A stretch of 64,000 bases of DNA, taken from NCBI GenBank assembly GCA_963971575.1, contig OZ020616.1, positions 16,275,575-16,339,574 of the forward strand, written 5' to 3'. Of this stretch, positions 54,364-64,000 are shown piece by piece. The notes beneath the pieces are model-generated. The model was not told where the DNA came from and ran no database searches. It worked only from the letters and a program-made list of their open reading frames with translations. The position numbers and the translations under genes were made by a program. How positions within the stretch are numbered: the stretch's first letter is position 1; each line of letters starts with the position of its first letter. The DNA is from Liopterus haemorrhoidalis (Eukaryota > Arthropoda > Insecta > Coleoptera > Dytiscidae).

Positions 54364-55265
54364 CAATAGGGGATACGCATAAAATTTGTATTTCCTTAAA
54401 ACTACATTATTTTGATATGTTAATGTTAGTTATGTCACCTAACAAAACAAAAATTACATTTTAATTAATATTATAGCCAAATTTTTGAATTAAAATATTG
54501 TAAATTTGAAATAAGCCGACCACGGAGCGAAGGTTGCCGAGTAAAACGACTGAGTATGACGTCAAACGATAGGGGTTTCACATCACAGATACAGCTACAA
54601 CATAATCTTTACACGTGTGTGTATTGTATTGTTCGAGAGTTTTGTATTTGTTTTTAAGCAATTTTTCACGCATTTATTATTAAAATGGCAGATAAAGATT
54701 TTGTTAGGGCTCAGAGTGATAATTTACCCAACATTGATGCATTTATGCTCATGGAATATATGAAAAATAATGAATGCTACAGTGCTGAGGAAATACGTGG
54801 TGTCAAAGTAATTTTTATTTTATATTCTATAACTTTATGTAAACAAACGCTGCAACTCTGTAAACTGTAAATATTTATGTAATTTAGATGTCAGAATTTT
54901 ACTACATTGTTTACATGAAGTTACAAAACGTTAGAGGCATAATTGAAATACTGCAATATAAGTTATCTATTTTAATATAAAATTTAATTCGGTAAACATG
55001 TATAAATTGTTTTTATAGAATTAAACTTTATTTTAACTAAAATCACTCTAACTTTCATAACCTATGAAAGTTATATAAACAAATAAGTTCAGAACAGACT
55101 ATGTACGCCGGTAAGCTAGTAGTGTCACACGTCGTTTTCGCGCGCTACATGATTTTTTTAAGCCTTCAAATTACAAAAAAAAAAAAAAAAACTATTTTTT
55201 ATGTTTATATTTAACAAGAGGAATAAAATAAAAAATAAAAAAAAAATCATGCCTATCCCCTATTG
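54364..55265 (+). mobile_element. gene-fragment-carrying element, copy 2 (902 bp)
   Basis: Ends CAATAGGGGATACGCAT and ATGCCTATCCCCTATTG, a 16-17 bp inverted repeat with one base inserted. The inverted, interrupted copy at 24826-28577 stops matching exactly at the CCCCTATTG edge, supporting a true element border. The interior holds an ATG exon with a splice donor and about 300 bp of upstream sequence. No clear target duplication and no transposase frame are seen. Confidence 0.6.
54685..54807 (+). CDS. first exon of a conserved gene of unknown function (41 codons)
   Basis: ATG in AAAATGG context, then MADKDFVRAQSDNLPNIDAF, MLMEYMKNNECYSAEEIRGV and K, with a GT donor (CAAA|GTAATT) directly after. 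Read on, the frame continues into an AT-rich intron-like stretch and stops at 54870. A near-identical first exon lies inverted at 26331-26465; the few differences are mostly silent or conservative, suggesting past constraint. No later exon is in the window, so this is either the 5' end of a gene whose other exons were lost, or a fragment captured by the element. The pattern recalls the N-terminus of insect SWIM/YqaJ-domain proteins (tentative). Confidence 0.5.
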
Positions 55266-55500
55266 CATTCGTTTTGCGATCGAGCGAGCATTTAGAGTGC
55301 GCTCTATGTGTTCGGGGTTTTAAGGCCGCGCATATGGTGTATGATTTAAAAAAGTGGGGGAACGGCGGGAAAGAAATGAAAGTTTAAAATTAAATTATAA
55401 ATAAAATAAAAATAATAGCCTTAGACAAATAACAATAGACAAATAATATTGTTATTTGTCTATAGCTACAGAGTATGGCCATTTTATGTATTTGTGAGGT

Positions 55501-55822
55501 TGTAAGCATTTATTTAAAGGTAAACACTATATTTTATTGTAAATTACAAAATTACATGATTAAATGAGTTCGAAACGTTAACAAATATATTTAAGCTATT
55601 GAATCTACTGAATTTAGAAAGTTATGACTATTGTGATATAAAATAAACTAAATAACATTGGTTTCTTTGTCTGAAAACACGAGCACTAAACACAGTAATG
55701 GCGTAACATTACTTAACTTTCAGACTAGCGTCTGTACAACCCTCTTAGTAACAAGAAGGGTGGTCGCGCACAACCCTCGCGCACTTCGCACTCACGTGAC
55801 CGTCCAGTGGCGTCTCGTTACA
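55501..55822 (-). repeat. 3' LTR of the gypsy element
   Basis: 322 bp; on the minus strand starts TGTAACGAGACGCC and ends AAATGCTTACA. AATAAA signals occur near its end (ACAATAAAATATAG and AAATAAATGC). Confidence 0.95.
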
Positions 55823-55833
55823 TCCTCCCCCTC
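55823..55833 (-). promoter_or_regulatory. polypurine tract
   Basis: GAGGGGGAGGA on the minus strand directly before the 3' LTR; primes plus-strand DNA synthesis. It overlaps the last two bases of the TGA stop of Gag-Pol. Confidence 0.85.
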
Positions 55834-58800
55834 AAGAGGCGATGTCGGAGGGATCGGCTCTTGTTACAGAAGACGGGACGACGGTGGTGACCATTGTTGT
55901 TGTAGCATCAATGTCGGGTTGATATCGCTTTGGACGGCCTCGGGCACGTCTCGCTGGTGGAACGGCTGTGTTGTCTGGCGGGTTTCCACGTCGTGGACGT
56001 CCTCGTTGTTGGGACTCTCGTTCTGTTGTCGGGTCTTCCTGGGACTCGTTCTTGCGGGGTCTTCCTCGGCCTCGTATTGGTCGGACCGGGGCGGTCTCTT
56101 GATTGCTCGGCACGTACGGGGTAAGTGCCGTAGTATGGTATGCGCCAAGGGGTGTATTTGGATTGGAGAGTGAGGAAATTTGGTAGGTAGTAGGGGACAA
56201 CTGTGCAAAGACCAAATAAGGACCATCACGTCTGGGTGCAAATTTGGAGGTGTACCCTTTTGAGGCTCTACTTAGTGCGTGCACGGCGACTAATACCTGG
56301 TCTCCAACCTTATAATTGGGTGCTTCACGGCGATGAGCATCAGCATATCTCTTCGAGTGGTCTTGCTGATTCTCTCGTTTCTCTCTAGCTTCCGTTAGAG
56401 TATTGGCCAGTTTCTTTAGGTACGGCGTAATTTGCGGTACGAAATTATCTTCGTCCACGACAGCACGCAAATCACGATGAACATCATCAGGCGTTCGAAG
56501 TTCCCTGCCGAAGGTAAGGTATGCGGCGGTAAATCCGGTTGAGTCGCATTTAGATGTGTTCATTGCGAACCGTATCATTGGGAGTTTTTCTACCCACTGA
56601 CTGTGGTCCGATTGAACTAGAATGGCCAACTGTCCTTTTAAGTCCCTGTTCTTCCTTTCAACGGGGTTCGCTTCTGGGTGGTACACTGGTGTCAGGTTTT
56701 GCTTAAAACCGAAGAAATGGGCGACCTGTTGCATCACTTCCGTGACGAATTGTGTGCCATTGTCGCTTATTACTCGCCTAGGAACTCCATAGCGCAGTAT
56801 GATCTCGTCAATTAAACATTTGGCACAGTTTTCGGCAGTGGCCTCTTGTAGCGGACAAAGCTCAACCCAACGGCTTGCTACATCCTCGATGACGTAGATC
56901 CATCTTTCCCCAGTAGCACTTTCGGGTAGGGGACCGAAGAGGTCAATGGAAAGTACCTCAAAGCGGCGATGCTGAATTGGTGTTTGTAGCAGTCCAGCAG
57001 GCTTTTGGTTGGAGGGTTTGAATCGTTGGCATTCGATGCATTTTTTAACATGTTCGGTAACGGTTCTACGCATGCCAGTCCAGTAGTACCGAGAGCTTAT
57101 CCTACTCAAGGTTTTCTCAATCCCATAGTGACCAGCTGTCGGCGAATCATGGTAGTCGTACAGGATTTTTGGTAATAAGTTTTTCGGCGCGACAAGGGCG
57201 GCTTCCTCTTCCTCCTCGCCATCTGGTGGGTAGCGGTATAGGACTCCACTAAACATGACGTAGCCGCGTTCTGTCCAGCGCGAAACATCTACGGGGTCAT
57301 CGTTTGACTCAAATGCTCTAATGATTGTTTTGAGATCTGGATCTGCTAATTGCTGATGACGCAATTCACTTGCAGCTGCGGTGGGCAAGTCCACCGTCAC
57401 TGTACTTACATCTTCACCAGGCGGTCGAGACAAGGTGTCGGCGACTGTGTTGCTGCGTCCTGTGGTGTAGTCAATATTCAGGTCGTATGATTGTAGCTGA
57501 AGGGCCCATCGTGCAAGTCGGCCACTTGGCGACCTCAAGGACATTAGCCACTTCAACGGCTGATGGTCTGAAATGACGGTTACCTTGGCTCCGTCTAAAT
57601 AACCACGGAATCGGTCCATTGCCCACAACACCGCGAGGGCTTCACGCTCGGTGGTGCTATAATTTCTCTCCGATGGCGTCAAAAGGCGACTGGCGTATTC
57701 CACGGGAAGTTGTTCCGGGCTCTCCCCCTGCATTAAAACTGCCCCAAGAGCATAACCGCTGGCATCAGTCCTCAATATATAAGGTGAGTCTGGGTCAGCC
57801 TGTTGAAGAATCGGTGCAGTTGTTAACAGCCTCTTGAGTGTAACAAAAGCTTTGTCCTGCTCTGGTCCCCAGTGCCATTGCACGCCCTTTTTAGTGAGAT
57901 CACTGAGTGGACGAGCAATACTGGAGTAGTCAGGCACGAACCTTCTAAACCACGATCCTGTTTGAAGGAATGTAATCACTTCCTTGGTATTGCGCGGGTT
58001 TTTCATCTCAGCGATGGCAGAGATTTTCTGCGGATCAGGCCTTATGCCGTCTTTTGAAATGAGATGACCAAGGTACTTCACTTCTGGCAACATAAAATTG
58101 CATTTTTGGCGATTGGCGCGCAGCTTAAACTGATTTAAGCGCGTAAAGACCAATCGTAGATCATGAAGGTGTTCCTCGAAACTTGATGATAAGACGATTA
58201 AATCGTCGAGGTAGGCCAGGACAAAAATACCTTTCAGTCCTGATCGAAATCTATCCATCAATCGTTGAAATGTGCTTGGGGCGTTTCGTAATCCAAACGG
58301 CATTCTCTTAAAGCGGAAGTTCCCCAAGGGACACGTGAAGGCAGTCTTGTCTCTATCCTCTGATTTTACTGGGACTTGCCAGTATCCTGATTTTAAGTCA
58401 ATAGTGCTCATATATTGGCACTTCTTGGTTGCGTGTAGCAGCTCGTCGATACGCGGAAGGGGATATCGATCCGGTACAGTTACAGAATTAAGGCGTCGGT
58501 AATCCACGCAAAGTCGCATAGTTCCATCCTTTTTAGGAACGAGAACTACTGGCGCGGCGTACGGAGATTCGCACTCTTCTATAACGTCCGTAGCGAGCAT
58601 CTTTTCCAATTCTTGCTTAAGAATATCTTTTCTTGCCGGGGATAACCTGTAAGGTGGCACAGCGATTGGCGTATCATCCGTAACTTTGATTTGGTGTTCC
58701 GCAAACGGTGTTGGCTCTACACTTGGGGAGAAAACATCCCTAAACTCTACAAGCAACGCTTCGAAACGTTGTCGTTGCTCCTCATCGGAGTCTTCGTCTT

Positions 58801-60238
58801 CTTCTTGGCCTGAAACTTCTGTAACGTCGTTTGGCGGAAGAATTGGTAAGTTCGGTTCCTCGGCGAATTGGTGCGTCGTGTCCGGTTCATCGGCGAAGTA
58901 CCAAACTTGGGCGGAAACGTCCAATACGATGCCAGCCGTCTTAATAAAATCAACACCGAGCAGCATTCTACTATTAATGTGGTTCGGTACTGCAATGAGT
59001 GTCGTAGAAATGATTCTATTGTGCACCGTGATTTGCACATCAAAATTTCTTATAATTACTCGCTGCACTTCTCCATCAGCCAGCCTAAGGTCTACTTCGT
59101 CCGTCGAATACGCATGTCCTCTATCAAGCAGGATTTTGTGAAGTCGCGCACCCGCAAAACTACGTTTGGCACCAGTATCTAGGCAGGCTATGCCATTTAG
59201 CCCGAATAGCTGCACATGCACCATTGGCCTATTCGCGTTAGTATCAGTAGGACATTGCACAGTGAAGAACTCTAGGGATTCATGTACAGGAAGTGAGGAG
59301 TTGGCTTTAGTAGGGTTACAAGTTGGGCAATTACTACGCACATACCCCGGTTGTTGGCAACCGTAACATTGAAGTTGTTTCTTACCCGCTCCTACAGGTG
59401 GTGGTGGCGTCTTCACGGCTGGTGTGTGGTCTCTGCGAGCCTTCTTCCTGCAGTCGGCTTCCATGTGACCGAAGGACTTGCAGTAATTGCATTTGGGACG
59501 AGGCTTCTTTTCTGCTCTTTCTGGAGAAGTCGTCTTGGTGGATTTCGGAAACGTTGTCTTCGCTGCATACTCTCGCTGGGATGCTTCGATATCTCGCGTT
59601 TTTGTTAACAGCGCTTGGAAGCTGTCAAAGTCTGCGCGCGTGATGCGTTTTCGAATATCATTACGCAGCAGTCCGTACAACATGTCCAGCTGCATGCGTT
59701 CCGGAACCGGATATGGCAGTTGAGCCACTAATGAGCGCACGTTGCACACGAATATTTCCGTGGTTTCGTCCGTGTATTGCTCGCGAGAAAACAGTTCTCG
59801 AAAAATCTGCGATGGTGGTAGCTGGCGGGAGTAGGCATTTCGTAGCGCTTCGAGGGCACCGTTCCAGTCTAACACTGTGTTTTTTACTCCTCTCCACCAC
59901 GTTGAAGCGATCCCCTCAAGGAGAACGGGCAAGCCACGGAGGGCGTTGCAATCACTCACATTGTTACAGTCTTTAAATATCGCAATGGTGTCGATGAACG
60001 CTTCCACGTCGGAATCGACCGAACCATTGAAACGCGCAGTACATTTCGTGAAATTACCGGAACGTGGCGCGACAGGCGGCGGGCTAACACTCCCGCGCGA
60101 ACTGCGGTCACTCGCGGCGCTCCCAATACTGGCGAGAAGTTCGCGAAATTGCACATCCGTTAGAACAATATTTGTTGATGAGTCTGTTGACGTACTCGGT
60201 TTTTCTACTTTGGGCGGCATTTTACACAGATAGCGCAC
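55832..60238 (-). CDS. Gag-Pol polyprotein of the gypsy element
   Basis: One uninterrupted frame of 1468 codons; MPPK at codon 7 is the likelier start. Gag spans about 60-230, with zinc knuckles C250-NYC-x4-H-x4-C and CYGCQQPGYVRSNC (291-304), where Tyr replaces the His. Protease: LDTGAKRSF (353-361). Reverse transcriptase is about 525-730 with YLDDLIVLS (catalytic 676-679). RNase H: TDASGYALGAVL (D824), TEREALAV, SDHQPLKWL (D891). Integrase: H1030, H1037, C1067, C1070 zinc site; Asp1099 (SIDLFGPL), Asp1159 (ISDNGTQF), Glu1194 (NPVERKNR). The C-terminal tail is basic (RGRGRPRKN, RGRPRRG, RGRPKR), AT-hook-like, possibly for chromatin targeting. Gag and Pol are in one frame, so no frameshift is needed. 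All catalytic residues are present. Confidence 0.95.
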   Translation of the reverse strand: MRYLCKMPPKVEKPSTSTDSSTNIVLTDVQFRELLASIGSAASDRSSRGSVSPPPVAPRSGNFTKCTARFNGSVDSDVEAFIDTIAIFKDCNNVSDCNALRGLPVLLEGIASTWWRGVKNTVLDWNGALEALRNAYSRQLPPSQIFRELFSREQYTDETTEIFVCNVRSLVAQLPYPVPERMQLDMLYGLLRNDIRKRITRADFDSFQALLTKTRDIEASQREYAAKTTFPKSTKTTSPERAEKKPRPKCNYCKSFGHMEADCRKKARRDHTPAVKTPPPPVGAGKKQLQCYGCQQPGYVRSNCPTCNPTKANSSLPVHESLEFFTVQCPTDTNANRPMVHVQLFGLNGIACLDTGAKRSFAGARLHKILLDRGHAYSTDEVDLRLADGEVQRVIIRNFDVQITVHNRIISTTLIAVPNHINSRMLLGVDFIKTAGIVLDVSAQVWYFADEPDTTHQFAEEPNLPILPPNDVTEVSGQEEDEDSDEEQRQRFEALLVEFRDVFSPSVEPTPFAEHQIKVTDDTPIAVPPYRLSPARKDILKQELEKMLATDVIEECESPYAAPVVLVPKKDGTMRLCVDYRRLNSVTVPDRYPLPRIDELLHATKKCQYMSTIDLKSGYWQVPVKSEDRDKTAFTCPLGNFRFKRMPFGLRNAPSTFQRLMDRFRSGLKGIFVLAYLDDLIVLSSSFEEHLHDLRLVFTRLNQFKLRANRQKCNFMLPEVKYLGHLISKDGIRPDPQKISAIAEMKNPRNTKEVITFLQTGSWFRRFVPDYSSIARPLSDLTKKGVQWHWGPEQDKAFVTLKRLLTTAPILQQADPDSPYILRTDASGYALGAVLMQGESPEQLPVEYASRLLTPSERNYSTTEREALAVLWAMDRFRGYLDGAKVTVISDHQPLKWLMSLRSPSGRLARWALQLQSYDLNIDYTTGRSNTVADTLSRPPGEDVSTVTVDLPTAAASELRHQQLADPDLKTIIRAFESNDDPVDVSRWTERGYVMFSGVLYRYPPDGEEEEEAALVAPKNLLPKILYDYHDSPTAGHYGIEKTLSRISSRYYWTGMRRTVTEHVKKCIECQRFKPSNQKPAGLLQTPIQHRRFEVLSIDLFGPLPESATGERWIYVIEDVASRWVELCPLQEATAENCAKCLIDEIILRYGVPRRVISDNGTQFVTEVMQQVAHFFGFKQNLTPVYHPEANPVERKNRDLKGQLAILVQSDHSQWVEKLPMIRFAMNTSKCDSTGFTAAYLTFGRELRTPDDVHRDLRAVVDEDNFVPQITPYLKKLANTLTEAREKRENQQDHSKRYADAHRREAPNYKVGDQVLVAVHALSRASKGYTSKFAPRRDGPYLVFAQLSPTTYQISSLSNPNTPLGAYHTTALTPYVPSNQETAPVRPIRGRGRPRKNESQEDPTTERESQQRGRPRRGNPPDNTAVPPARRARGRPKRYQPDIDATTTMVTTVVPSSVTRADPSDIAS

Positions 60239-60484
60239 TCAAAAGAGATGAAAATGTTTTTAAAGAAATAGTTTATTGCGCAAAAGTGAAAAAATGGCGC
60301 GAAATGTCAATACAGCGGAAAGTTAGTAGAAAACGCACTAAACTTTCTTCCACTCCGCGAAAAGTTTGTAAACTATACACAGTTTACGCAAAATCTGTTC
60401 AATTTTCACTTTTGTTTAGTTCACTCTGTCACTAACTTCACTAAATCAACGAACAAAACACTTTTAATAATAAGTTAACGGCTT

Positions 60485-60499
60485 CTTAGTTGGGCGCCA
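60485..60499 (-). promoter_or_regulatory. primer-binding site
   Basis: TGGCGCCCAACTAAG begins three bases after the 5' LTR on the minus strand. TGGCGCCCAAC would pair with a tRNA 3' end GTTGGGCGCCA, as used by gypsy-type elements primed by tRNA-Lys; the tRNA identity is inferred. Confidence 0.8.
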
Positions 60500-60502
60500 T
60501 TT

Positions 60503-60824
60503 TGTAAGCATTTATTTAAAGGTAAACACTATATTTTATTGTAAATTACAAAATTACATGATTAAATGAGTTCGAAACGTTAACAAATATATTTAAGCTA
60601 TTGAATCTACTGAATTTAGAAAGTTATGACTATTGTGATATAAAATAAACTAAATAACATTGGTTTCTTTGTCTGAAAACACGAGCACTAAACACAGTAA
60701 TGGCGTAACATTACTTAACTTTCAGACTAGCGTCTGTACAACCCTCTTAGTAACAAGAAGGGTGGTCGCGCACAACCCTCGCGCACTTCGCACTCACGTG
60801 ACCGTCCAGTGGCGTCTCGTTACA
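60503..60824 (-). repeat. 5' LTR of the gypsy element
   Basis: 322 bp, no difference from the 3' LTR that I could find on reading them side by side. The 264-bp leader between this LTR and the first ATG holds the PBS and is otherwise non-coding. Confidence 0.95.
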
Positions 60825-60828
60825 AGGT

Positions 60829-61419
60829 TCTGTAAACAGCAAAAAAATTATTAAAATACACCGTGCATAAAATTAAAATGGAAAAAATTCATTAAATTAA
60901 TTCATTAATTATTATTTAATTTTCAATTAATTTTATTTCTTCATCATTGAAAAAAAATCAAGGAAAAACCGAGGTATATAATTTTGATTCATGACTGACG
61001 TGAACTAATCTGACAGTAAAAACGCCGCCTAAAATTGTAGGATTAGATTTTATAAACATTACGTCACAAGAACGCTCGCTCCGTTAGTGCTCTATTCATG
61101 ACGTCACCATCAACTGTTCGCTCAGCGCTCGCTCTATTCTGTACAACTCGAATGCACCCTTTATATCCAATTTATTTATTTGTTATAAAAATTAGTAAAA
61201 CTATGGTAACAATGCAATGTTAAATATTTAACACACCCTCAGTTTAATTCTTTGCTAAATTTAACATTGCTTTATGGAACGCAAAATTGTACTTAACAAA
61301 GAAATTATTATTATTTTTTTTAAAGACACTTCAGCTACTTGTCTATTAGTGTCTGAAATTACTGTGGTTACATAATTGATACATAATTAGTATATTGATA
61401 CATTATTAATTTTTAAACT
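60829..61419. other. no gene seen
   Basis: AT-rich, with CG-containing blocks at 61066-61160 ending CTCGAATGCACCC. That block is an approximate inverse of GGGTACATTCGATTTGACGC at 54281 and may be the far end of an older element into which the gypsy and the 54364 element inserted. Confidence 0.35.
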
Positions 61420-63300
61420 TATATTAGATGACGAATATTGGTTGCCTGTAAGAAGTTGAGTACGTTATTAGTCATTGTTGAGTCTAGTCTTAAGTTGTCT
61501 TTAAGGTCTTGTTGTAAATTGTAGTTTGTACGTAAGTTAGTGTAGAGTTGGCAGTTAATTAGTATGTGGTTAACGGTGAGTTGTTCGTTACATGCCTCAC
61601 ATACGGGTCTATTCTGTATCTTTTGTGGTTAAAAAGATTAGGTTAAAAATGATGGTTAAAAAGTAACATTTTAACTAGGCGTTAAAATTTGAACCTTGTT
61701 TCTTATTCTGTATCTCAGGTTATAACCCAAGCGTTAAGTTCTAACATTTTAACCTTATGGTTAAAATTATGTTGTGAAATTATCTACAAGGGAAGGTATT
61801 TTGCTAGTGTAAGTGTGGATTTAATGTAAACATGTGTTATGGTTGAATCATGAATGAACAACGATCAAATATAATAAATATATATTGCGGAAATGTACGA
61901 TATTTATACATAAATAATTATGGGTGGCATAAGCATAATAAGTATAGGCTTTTCATTCTTCTATAGTAAGATACTTTTATTTTCAGGTTATGTTTACCTT
62001 ATTTTTATTTTTAAACAGAGAAATCAAAATTTATAAATGTATCACTATTTTAAAGTTTTAAATATTTACTTGCAATATATTGGGAAATCTTTTGGTTCTT
62101 CTCAGATTTTCAAACAACATTTGTAAAACGAGATATTCCGTATAAGTTTTAGACAAATGAAAATATTTTAAAATGTTTCTTCTGGTAAATTAAAAGGGTC
62201 ACTCATATCACGCAGTTGCCTTTGTTTAATTTGATCTGATCTCCTAAAAAGCATTTTTATATATTTTTTTTATTCACCTATATTACTTTTTTACTTATTA
62301 ACCTCTTGATGTTCAATTTGTTCAAGTAATAATTGGTTTAAAATAAACAGACTTGCCATGATTAACTCTAAAAATGCATTTTTTCTGGCTATTTGACGTT
62401 TAGAGGTTAGAATTACAGCTGGTTAAAAATTAACGCCATGTATTTGGCTGGAGTTAAAATTCCGAATATAACCTACTGAATTAACCACATTGAGGTTAAA
62501 ATTTAAACGTCATAGAGTTACAGAATAACAAAATATTGTAAAGCGTGGTTAAAATTTTTTAACTTCGACCTTGAGGTTTATTTTTAACTTTTTAAGATAC
62601 AGAATAGACCCGAAGGTTTGTTGTTTAGTCTTGCCATGAGGCGTTAAACGTGTGTGTGTCTGGTGTGTCCGATTCTGAATCTTGTCATTATTATTTGTTC
62701 TCGTCTGTTGGTGCCTGAGTTCCAGTTTTGTATGTCGTCCTTAACTGTTCGTAGTTTGTTTTTGGTAGTTTCGCTCCACTTAGTCAGTCTGCTCGTGTTG
62801 AGTTTCGTCTTGATGATCTGTCTTATGTAGGTTTTGTTGGGGGTAGGTAGAGTGTATCTTCATGACAGGTGGAATCTCGGGCGGCTGAGTTTGCACGTTC
62901 GTTGCCTTCTATGCCAATGTAGGCAGGAACCCAGATGAGGTGAACTGTTTTCGTTGGTTCCGCTGTCATTTGGTGTACTTGGTTTTGAATTTCTTGTATG
63001 ACTGTTTCTTTTGAGTAGGAGTTGTTAAGGGCTTGTAGTACACTCAGAGAATCAGTGCAGACGGCTATGTTTCGGTAGGTGGTATCTGATGCCATTACGA
63101 GTGCTTTCAGAATTGCTACAGCTTCTACTTCAAACACACTATTGGTTGCTGGTAACTGGTACGTTTTACTCTCCTCGTTATGTACAGCAGCTATAGTACA
63201 GTTGTCAGTTTTTGACGCGTCTGTGTAATAAAACTGACATTCGTGCAGTTGGCTCTGAAGTTCCGTGAACTTGGTTTTTAACATTGTTGATTCTGATTTT
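61420..63300 (-). pseudogene. 3' part of a non-LTR retrotransposon (RNase H), split by a MITE
   Basis: Frame 62823-63284 is an RNase H domain: FYYTDASKTDN, FEVEAVAILKAL, CTDSLSVLQAL and HLIWVPAYIGIEGNERANSA (Tyr in place of the usual His in WVPAH). After a frameshift come YIRQIIKTKLN, TRFRIGHTRHTH. After the MITE, RPVCEACNEQLTVNHILINC (C-terminal finger) runs on to about 61420. I/Jockey-type. Frame changes and the insertion make it dead. Confidence 0.85.
61605..62611. mobile_element. 1-kb non-autonomous DNA element inserted in a LINE
   Basis: Inverted ends GGGTCTATTCTGTATCTTTT and AAGATACAGAATAGACCC. Many GGTTAAAA/TTTTAACC repeats lie inside both ends (61627-61770 and 62400-62590). It separates two halves of one LINE zinc-finger region. 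No transposase frame and no clear target duplication. Confidence 0.75.
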
Positions 63301-63580
63301 TTTATACTGATATTTACTTAGACCTGTGTGTGTTTTTATTTTCGCAAAGAATCAGAGTGGGCCATGATGGAAGGTGGTTGGTTGAATTGGAGGGGTTAGA
63401 ATATTGTTAGAATGTAGAAAATTAAAATTTAACAGCGTTGCTAACCGGCTATTAGATTTATATTGTGATTAATTACTGACAAGACTATACTTACCAGTGA
63501 TTTTTCAACAAATATCTAAAAAAAATCTTTTTTTCTTTATCTTTATCTATGATACAACTGTCCTCTACCACTGGTACAAC

Positions 63581-64000
63581 CATATATATATAAACAAGTA
63601 TATGGCGCATGAACGCTGGCTAGATGTTCCATGATAGGAGGATGGAGCTATGTATTGCCGTACCCCTTCATGACCGATGAATAGTTTGCGCATGTCTAAA
63701 TTACGACCTTGCTATTGGTCGAAAAAATTAAAGTTACGTAGCGGGAGTTAAGAGAAGGAGCTAGGCATGTGGACAGGTGGTGTCATTCTTTCTGTTAGAA
63801 ATATTATGCCATATATATATAAACAAGTATATGGCGCATGAACGCTGGCTAGATGTTCCATGATAGAAGGATGGAGCTATGTATTGTCGTGCCCCTTTAT
63901 GCCCGGTGAATTGTTTGCGCATGTCTAAATTGCGACCTTGCTATTGGTCGAAAAAATTACAGTTACGTAGCGGGAGTTAACAGAAGGAGCTAGGCATGTG
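63581..64000 (+). repeat. 229-bp tandem repeat (at least 1.8 copies), running off the window
   Basis: The unit starting CATATATATATAAACAAGTA is at 63581 and again at 63810. The two copies agree closely (for example TATGGCGCATGAACGCTGGC, TTGCTATTGGTCGAAAAAAT, GTTACGTAGCGGGAGTTAA). It may be a satellite array or a tandemly duplicated element; the window ends inside copy 2. The 280 bp before it hold nothing recognised. Confidence 0.8.

Larger units (their letters stand above)
55501..60824 (-). mobile_element. intact Ty3/gypsy LTR retrotransposon, 5324 bp
   Basis: Two 322-bp LTRs, a 4-bp target duplication AGGT (55497-55500, 60825-60828), a primer-binding site, one Gag-Pol frame and a polypurine tract. 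No env-like frame, so it is an intracellular retrotransposon. The LTRs look identical by eye, implying very recent insertion. Confidence 0.95.

Noticed and set aside
55658..60435. Many plus-strand frames opposite the gypsy Gag-Pol
   Set aside because: Antisense shadows of a complete coding frame; none has a known domain.
63581..64000. CRISPR-like repeat array
   Set aside because: The whole 229-bp unit is repeated with no unique spacers, and the DNA is eukaryotic.

Overview
The window reads as AT-rich nuclear DNA of an arthropod, most likely an insect. There are no operons or bacterial-type gene spacing. The few genes are short, and the only introns I can place (in the Harbinger genes) are small, with GT-AG ends. 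Nearly everything else is transposable-element sequence of insect type: hAT, mariner, PIF/Harbinger, Helitron, Ty3/gypsy, several non-LTR (LINE) fragments, SINEs and MITEs. I cannot name the order or species from sequence alone.

Likely host genes are few. A single-exon serine-protease homolog with a lost catalytic triad lies at 18644-19531 (-). A single-exon, 69-residue WAP-domain secreted protein lies at 45558-45767 (-). Two related copies of the first exon of an unknown conserved gene (N-terminus MADKDFVRAQ...) lie at 54685-54807 (+) and 26331-26465 (-). These two sit inside a duplicated segment that looks like a transposable element carrying a gene fragment.

Intact or nearly intact mobile elements are: a Ty3/gypsy retrotransposon at 55501-60824 (-) with one 1468-residue Gag-Pol frame, two 322-bp LTRs that look identical, PBS, PPT and an AGGT target duplication; and a PIF/Harbinger element at 47289-50240 with a spliced DDE transposase and a spliced Myb/SANT-like protein facing each other. 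The Harbinger lies inside a Helitron-like element (46095-51040).

Layout: 1-5.6 kb holds a plant-type mariner interrupted by a SINE, then a mariner and a LINE remnant. 8-17.7 kb holds two copies of a complex repeat ('R family' here), hAT MITEs, a nested mariner, a Helitron helicase remnant, and a minisatellite split by a LINE. 17.7-31.2 kb holds the protease homolog, TA-flanked MITEs, a THAP remnant, the first gene-fragment element copy broken by three later insertions, and microsatellite-bearing repeats. 31.4-45.4 kb is mostly hAT elements with other elements nested in them. 45.5-55.3 kb holds the WAP gene, the Helitron/Harbinger composite, MITEs, a broken Harbinger transposase and the second gene-fragment copy. 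55.5-64 kb holds the gypsy element, a LINE split by a MITE, and the start of a 229-bp tandem repeat.

The most informative signal is nesting. At many sites a target duplication (8 bp for hAT, TA for mariner-like elements, 13 bp for the SINE, 4 bp for gypsy) or the rejoining of an interrupted reading frame fixes the order of insertion. All calls come from reading the sequence by eye; family names below superfamily level are provisional.
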